A stretch of DNA of 64,000 nucleotides, taken from assembly GCA_037892765.1 (NCBI GenBank), contig JBBKBW010000001.1; one strand, given 5' to 3'. Both the position numbers and the translations under genes were made by a program. Source of the stretch: Clostridium_AQ sp900552125. Its GTDB lineage: Bacteria; Bacillota_I; Bacilli_A; Erysipelotrichales; Erysipelotrichaceae. Positions 59,980 to 64,000 of this stretch are shown here, piece by piece (the stretch's first letter is position 1; every line of letters begins with the position of its first letter). Under the pieces are notes generated by a model that saw only the letters and a list, made by a program, of their open reading frames with translations, was not told the origin of the DNA and did not search any database.

Positions 59980-60007
59980 ATTATATCATCAATTTCATTA
60001 AAGTAAA
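59980..60007 (-). promoter_or_regulatory. rodZ operon promoter
   Basis: TTTACT (60007-60002) and TATAAT (59985-59980), 16-nt spacer; further TATAAT-like hexamers lie between it and the gene. Confidence 0.6.
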
Positions 60008-60086
60008 TGTAAATGGAATCAATTTTGTCTTTTCACTTTTTAATCCCATAAAAATATACATTTTAAATACAATTTACTATATAGTT

Positions 60087-60115
60087 ATAAAAAAAAAGAG
60101 GAAATTGTTTCCTCT
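60087..60115 (-). terminator. rnpB terminator
   Basis: Perfect 8-bp stem AGAGGAAA/TTTCCTCT with a CAA loop, then eight or more T residues. Confidence 0.93.
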
Positions 60116-60476
60116 CAATTGTTTCCTATGCATAAGCCATGTTCTGTACTCATAAAATGAGTGGCAGCCATTTATCTACGTGCTACACGTTCCGATTATT
60201 AGCTTCGTTTCGCTATAATCAGATTCCCCTACCAAATTTGGGTTTCTCGCTTGTGGGGTTTACCCGTTCCACCTTTTTAGTTTCCTAAAAAGCTCGTCTC
60301 TGTGGCACTTTTAAAGGAGTCCGCCATAGCTATTTGCCACAGGCATTCTCCAGCCGTCAGTTTTTACACTGCCTGGATTTATTTTTTCATCCAGCACAAA
60401 CACTACGCTCATCACAGAGCGTGCGAGCATGGACTTTCCTCTAGCTATTGCCAGCGACTGCCGCAAAGGAAAACAA
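60116..60476 (-). ncRNA. rnpB: RNase P RNA
   Basis: On the minus strand the region carries the universally conserved 5' block AGAGGAAAGTCCATGCTC (about 60442-60425), the central GAAACCCAAATTTGGTAGGG (about 60247-60228) and the 3' block ACAGAACATGGCTTATG (about 60152-60136). The ends can pair (GTTTTCC with GGAAAC). Length of about 360 nt fits a bacterial RNase P RNA. It lies between gpsB and rodZ; in B. subtilis rnpB also follows gpsB. Exact ends are estimated. Confidence 0.95.
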
Positions 60477-60477
60477 A

Positions 60478-60810
60478 TTAATTCGTCTCTTTCTTATTTG
60501 AAAATACTGCATTTTCTAAACGAGTTAATCGTTTTAGAATATCAACATTGCTGACTACATTATAGCCGTCAGCCTGAACAGCTTCCTGTTTACCCTCTAA
60601 TTCAATAATTTTAGCTTTCATGGCAGCAACCTGTTTTTCATATTCCTGCAGGTGCTCCCCCAGATTCTTTATCATGGTATCATATTCCTGATAATCGCTA
60701 ATCACTAAATCCAAAAATTCATCAACTTCAACAGATGAGTATCCCTTGAAATCAATATTAAACTGCTTATTCAAGACATCTTCCACTTTTAATTTGAATC
60801 TTTTTTCCAT
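60478..60810 (-). CDS. gpsB: Cell division protein GpsB (DivIVA-like)
   Basis: GpsB is a small coiled-coil adaptor that shuttles penicillin-binding proteins between septum and side wall. The 110-residue protein begins MEKRFKLKVEDVLNKQF and contains the DivIVA-type membrane-binding motif FKGYSSVEVDEFLDLVI, then a coiled coil (about 40-75) and a short C-terminal helical trimerisation part (ILKRLTRLENAVF). GGAAGGTGA precedes the ATG. rnpB begins almost at its stop codon. The class A PBP gene divergent from it encodes a plausible partner. Confidence 0.95.
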   Translation of the reverse strand: MEKRFKLKVEDVLNKQFNIDFKGYSSVEVDEFLDLVISDYQEYDTMIKNLGEHLQEYEKQVAAMKAKIIELEGKQEAVQADGYNVVSNVDILKRLTRLENAVFSNKKETN

Positions 60811-61343
60811 GAGCTTCACCTTCCACTTATTTAGTTTCTCAAAAAATCAATAAAAAAGCAAGACCAAATTGTAGAAATCTTATCTTTTCCTTATAATAAG
60901 ATTCATGAAATGTGATGAAAAACATACGATTTTCTTAAACCGCCAGAAATCATTTGTAAAATTACGAATAAAAGATTATGATAATACATGTACATAACCA
61001 ATATGTACCTTATAAAGAATGCAATTCCATATGATATAATATTAAGGAGGACAGTAAAGAAAACAGTTATAAGAATAAATGTGATTAATTTTACCAATTA
61101 CATTTGAAATTGAAAAAGGTTAGAATTATGCCTATTTTAAAACAAAGGTACATGAAAGATCGAGTATTTACAATTTCACATTTATTCAAAAGCAGAGCTT
61201 ATAAATCTAGAACATCAATAAGTCATGCGAAATAAAAAATGAAAACGATTTTGCAGGGAGCTGTATTAGCTCTAAGCAAACATGAAATTTCAAAGAAAGG
61301 AGGAGCTACTCAAAAAATATACGAATCATCTCTTGAGGTGCTA
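60811..61343. other. 533-nt interval between gpsB and the PBP gene
   Basis: No convincing gene. On the plus strand I see a TATAAT followed by AGGAGG at 61034-61050 with no start codon in range. There is also a possible 35-codon frame at 61128-61235 (AAAGG 8 nt before the ATG; begins MPILKQRYMKDRVF) and a TTCACA/TATAAA promoter-like pair near 61175-61205. A hairpin (GAGCT/AGCTC) lies at 61259-61273. It may be a long leader for the PBP gene. Confidence 0.4.
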
Positions 61344-63989
61344 ATGCTTTGTCAAGAAAGCAGATTATTATATTTTGAGTGGCAAGTATCTATGCAATCA
61401 AAAAAGAAGAAATCAGATACCATGCAGCATAAAAAGAAAAAAAATTGGTTCCGCAACTTATTAGTTGTAGTCGTCTCACTTATTCTTGTTGGGGGCGTTT
61501 CTTTGTTTTTTATGCTGATTACAGTCATCAGTTCCCTTGATGTTAGTAATTTGTCTGATAAATTAGTCAATCGTCAGCCCTCTCTATTATATGCAGCTGA
61601 TGGTTCTGTCTTTTATGAATGGGGAGGAGAAAATCGTGAGAATGTCACATATGAGCAGATACCACAATCAACAATAGATGCCTTTCTAGCTATTGAGGAT
61701 TCTCGTTATTTCTCTCATAACGGCTTTGATTTACCACGTTTTATTTCTAGTGCCTTCAACAACCTGAAAGCTGGTGGATTTGCACAAGGCGGTTCTACGC
61801 TGACCATGCAGACAATTGATAACTTCATTATGAAGCCAGAAGAAGAAAAAGCAAAAAAAGAAGGGATTGAATACTCTGCTCTGGAACAGATACAAAGAAA
61901 GTTTCAGGAAATATATATGAGTATGTGTCTAGAAAACGAATTAACCAAAGAAGAAATCATAACAAAGTATCTAAATGAAATCAATTTCGGATACAATGCA
62001 AGAGGTATTCAGAAAGGTGCACAATATTATTTTGGTAAAGATGTAGAAGATTTAAATCTTTCTGAAAGTGCCTTCCTTGCAGGTGTCATCAATGCTCCAA
62101 ATAGCTATAACCCATATTATGGTTATGATGCGGAAAAAAATTATGATTATTATAAAGCCGCAATAGAGCGTCGTAATGATACGCTATATCAGATGTTAAA
62201 TCATGGCTATATCACTGAAACAGAATATAAACTAGCATTGAATACTGAATTAGCATTCCAATTAGAAGGAGGTTCCAGCTCTACTACAAGCAATGATAAA
62301 TATTATGATTATGCAGTGCAAACAGTAAATGAAGTCATTAAATTAACTGGAGAAGATCCTGCACTAGTCCCAATGAAAATTTATACTTCTTTAGATGTTA
62401 CAGCACAGGAAAAAGCTACCGAATTATCAAGCGGTGAATCTATTTCTTTCTTTAATGATGATAACTATCAGATTGGATTTACAGTCTTAAACAATCAGAC
62501 AGGTGAAATCATTGCTGTATCAGGTGGAAGAGGCGATGTCGAGTCAACCACACACAGAACCCGATATACAGAAGAAAAAAGTACTGGTTCTACAATTAAA
62601 CCAATATTGGATTATGCTTTAACCTTTGATAAGCTAGGCTGGGCTACATCTCGAGTTATGGAAGATAAGGATTTGGACTTACCGGGATGGTCACTACAAA
62701 ACTCTGATGGTAAATTCTATGGTAAAGTCAGTCTAGAACGAGCACTTTCAAAATCCTTAAATACAATTGCTGTGCAATCTTTGCAAGCACTAATTGATAG
62801 CGAAGGCACTAATGCCATGATTCAGTATCTAAAAGATGCTGGTTTTAGTGAGGACGTGGCAGATCAGTTTAATCTTCAATATGCGATTGGTGGTTCTGAG
62901 ATGAAAGCATCAACCACACAAATGGCCGCAGCTTATGCAGCACTTGCTAACGGCGGATATTATATCGAGCCACATATGGTAACCAAGGTAGAATATCAGG
63001 ATGGATCAAAAACATTTGAAAACCAGCCTAAGAAAACACAAATCATGTCAGAACAGGCAGCCTATATGATGAGTGATTTATTATATGAAGTAGTAAATGG
63101 TCAATATAAAAACGAAAACCTGATTGGCTTCTTAGGCTTTGGAGCTTACCCTGTTTATGGTAAAACAGGTACAAGCGACTGGGATGTTGATGGTCTAAAA
63201 TATGGTATACCAAAAATGGCGATGAAAGATGAATGGATGGTTAATTATACAAGCGATTATACAATCGCAACCTGGTCGGGATTTGATATTGCACAAGCAG
63301 GTGCTTACTTTACTATGGATATGATTAATGCAAATATCCCAGGTAAAATCAACAAAGCTATGCTTGATACAATCAGTTACAATTCTGTAAAAATTCAACA
63401 GCCTGATGGTATTAGTGAATATGGCGGAGGACTCATTAAAACTGAATGGTTAGATGAGGCTGCTAAAAATAATCCAATGACCGTAGAAAATGCTAATATC
63501 ACAACTTCTAAACTAGAAGCTGCTATTGAAAGCGCAAAAGGCATGAATGCGGATGATTATACTGAAGAAAGTTATGCAGCCTTATCCGAAGCACTTGCAA
63601 ATGCTGAAAAAGTATTAAACAACTCCAGTGCTACACAGGAAGAAATCGATGAAGCTAGAAGTGCTTTAGAATCCGCAATGCAAGGCTTAATTAAAAAAGA
63701 AGAAAAGCCATCTACGGATACAAGTTCTTTACAGGAGGCACTAAACAATGCCAGCATCTATGTAGATACGACTAAATATGCAAGTGATGCAGTTACCGCT
63801 CTTCAAACCGCAATAAACAATGCCAACAGCATACTTGCAAACCCTGAAAGCACTCAGGAACAAATCAATCAGGCAATTCAGAATATAAACACAGCTATTC
63901 AAAACTGTGTCAATAATCCAATTACGACCACACCGCCTCAAGAAGATTCATCTGATGAAGATCAAGAAGATCAAGCTCCATCTTCTTAG
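61344..63989 (+). CDS. Class A penicillin-binding protein with two C-terminal FIVAR repeats
   Basis: Bifunctional peptidoglycan synthase, about 881 residues. A basic N terminus precedes one membrane helix (about 61460-61540). The glycosyltransferase domain (GT51) has LAIEDSRYFSHNGFDLPRF and GGSTLTMQ. The transpeptidase has SxxK in STGSTIKP (about 62589), SxN in SKSLNT and KTG in YGKTGTSDWD. From about 63500 come two FIVAR-like three-helix repeats (63505-63690 and 63720-63912) and an acidic tail. The start is uncertain: the ATG at 61344 has GAGGTG 5 nt upstream, while ATGs at 61392, 61422 and 61239 are in frame. The stop lies 11 nt from the window end. Confidence 0.93.
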   Translation: MLCQESRLLYFEWQVSMQSKKKKSDTMQHKKKKNWFRNLLVVVVSLILVGGVSLFFMLITVISSLDVSNLSDKLVNRQPSLLYAADGSVFYEWGGENRENVTYEQIPQSTIDAFLAIEDSRYFSHNGFDLPRFISSAFNNLKAGGFAQGGSTLTMQTIDNFIMKPEEEKAKKEGIEYSALEQIQRKFQEIYMSMCLENELTKEEIITKYLNEINFGYNARGIQKGAQYYFGKDVEDLNLSESAFLAGVINAPNSYNPYYGYDAEKNYDYYKAAIERRNDTLYQMLNHGYITETEYKLALNTELAFQLEGGSSSTTSNDKYYDYAVQTVNEVIKLTGEDPALVPMKIYTSLDVTAQEKATELSSGESISFFNDDNYQIGFTVLNNQTGEIIAVSGGRGDVESTTHRTRYTEEKSTGSTIKPILDYALTFDKLGWATSRVMEDKDLDLPGWSLQNSDGKFYGKVSLERALSKSLNTIAVQSLQALIDSEGTNAMIQYLKDAGFSEDVADQFNLQYAIGGSEMKASTTQMAAAYAALANGGYYIEPHMVTKVEYQDGSKTFENQPKKTQIMSEQAAYMMSDLLYEVVNGQYKNENLIGFLGFGAYPVYGKTGTSDWDVDGLKYGIPKMAMKDEWMVNYTSDYTIATWSGFDIAQAGAYFTMDMINANIPGKINKAMLDTISYNSVKIQQPDGISEYGGGLIKTEWLDEAAKNNPMTVENANITTSKLEAAIESAKGMNADDYTEESYAALSEALANAEKVLNNSSATQEEIDEARSALESAMQGLIKKEEKPSTDTSSLQEALNNASIYVDTTKYASDAVTALQTAINNANSILANPESTQEQINQAIQNINTAIQNCVNNPITTTPPQEDSSDEDQEDQAPSS

Positions 63990-64000
63990 AAGCTTATAAG

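Noticed and set aside
60903..61097. 64-codon hydrophobic minus-strand frame between gpsB and the PBP gene
   Set aside because: TTG start, no Shine-Dalgarno, and the hydrophobicity comes from AT-rich sequence; not supported as a gene.
1..64000. CRISPR arrays, tRNA genes, prophage, toxin-antitoxin or restriction clusters
   Set aside because: I looked for regularly spaced repeats, tRNA-like cloverleaf sequence and typical gene neighbours in all intergenic regions and found none; the 39-aa peptide is only a weak type I toxin candidate.

Overview
The window reads as an ordinary chromosomal core region of a low-GC, endospore-forming Firmicute. Three things show this: strong AGGAGG ribosome binding sites, Rho-independent terminators after most operons, and gene blocks in the order familiar from Bacillus subtilis. 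Placement near the Erysipelotrichia/Erysipelotrichales is my inference from the overall flavour of the proteins; there is no 16S gene here to test it. Nearly everything is on the minus strand. The plus-strand genes are rpsT, a transglutaminase-like lipoprotein, a nitroreductase, rpsD and a class A penicillin-binding protein.

Layout from left to right. 1-135: the 5' end of a group IIC intron running off the left edge, inserted just after the pnp terminator. 178-10400: pnp, rpsO, hemW, a Fic-like relic, lepA, fmt, and the sporulation cluster (a yqxA-position gene, spoIIP, gpr) divergent from rpsT. 10476-18712: a lipoprotein, then rseP-dxr-cdsA-uppS (site-2 protease plus isoprenoid and lipid precursor genes) and frr-pyrH-tsf-rpsB. 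18871-24103: xerC-trmFO-topA-dprA. 24207-26213: a 39-codon membrane peptide and an SPFH/NfeD pair with an unknown gene. 26321-33089: rnhB, ylqF, two signal peptidases, rplS, trmD, rimM, khpA, rpsP, ffh. 33162-40332: an RlmA-like methyltransferase, a nitroreductase, a small SASP-like protein, thiI-iscS-ezrA, rpsD, ssb. 40588-48094: two M16 peptidase homologues and a nupNOPQ-type nucleoside ABC transporter. 48257-60810: ftsK/spoIIIE, an RNase J2-like protein, miaB, ferredoxin, ymdB, rny, recA, pncC, pgsA, rodZ, rnpB, gpsB. 61344-63989: a penicillin-binding protein with two C-terminal FIVAR repeats.

Functionally the window joins RNA decay (PNPase, RNase Y, an RNase J, RNase P RNA, YmdB), translation (S2, S4, S15, S16, S20, L19, EF-Ts, EF4, RRF, SRP), tRNA modification (TrmD, TrmFO, MiaB, ThiI with IscS) and envelope growth or division (UppS, CdsA, PgsA, RseP, EzrA, GpsB, RodZ, FtsK, PBP1A). 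Four ribosomal protein genes (rpsO, rpsB, rplS, rpsD) have long leaders that could be autoregulatory.

I see no phage, CRISPR array, tRNA or classical defence locus. The least ordinary items are the terminator-targeted group IIC intron, the FIVAR-tailed PBP, a stand-alone 39-aa membrane peptide with its own terminator, a Fic-like protein without the Fic motif, an RNase J with a broken metal site, several unlisted small reading frames, and a promoter with three phased TTGACA hexamers.
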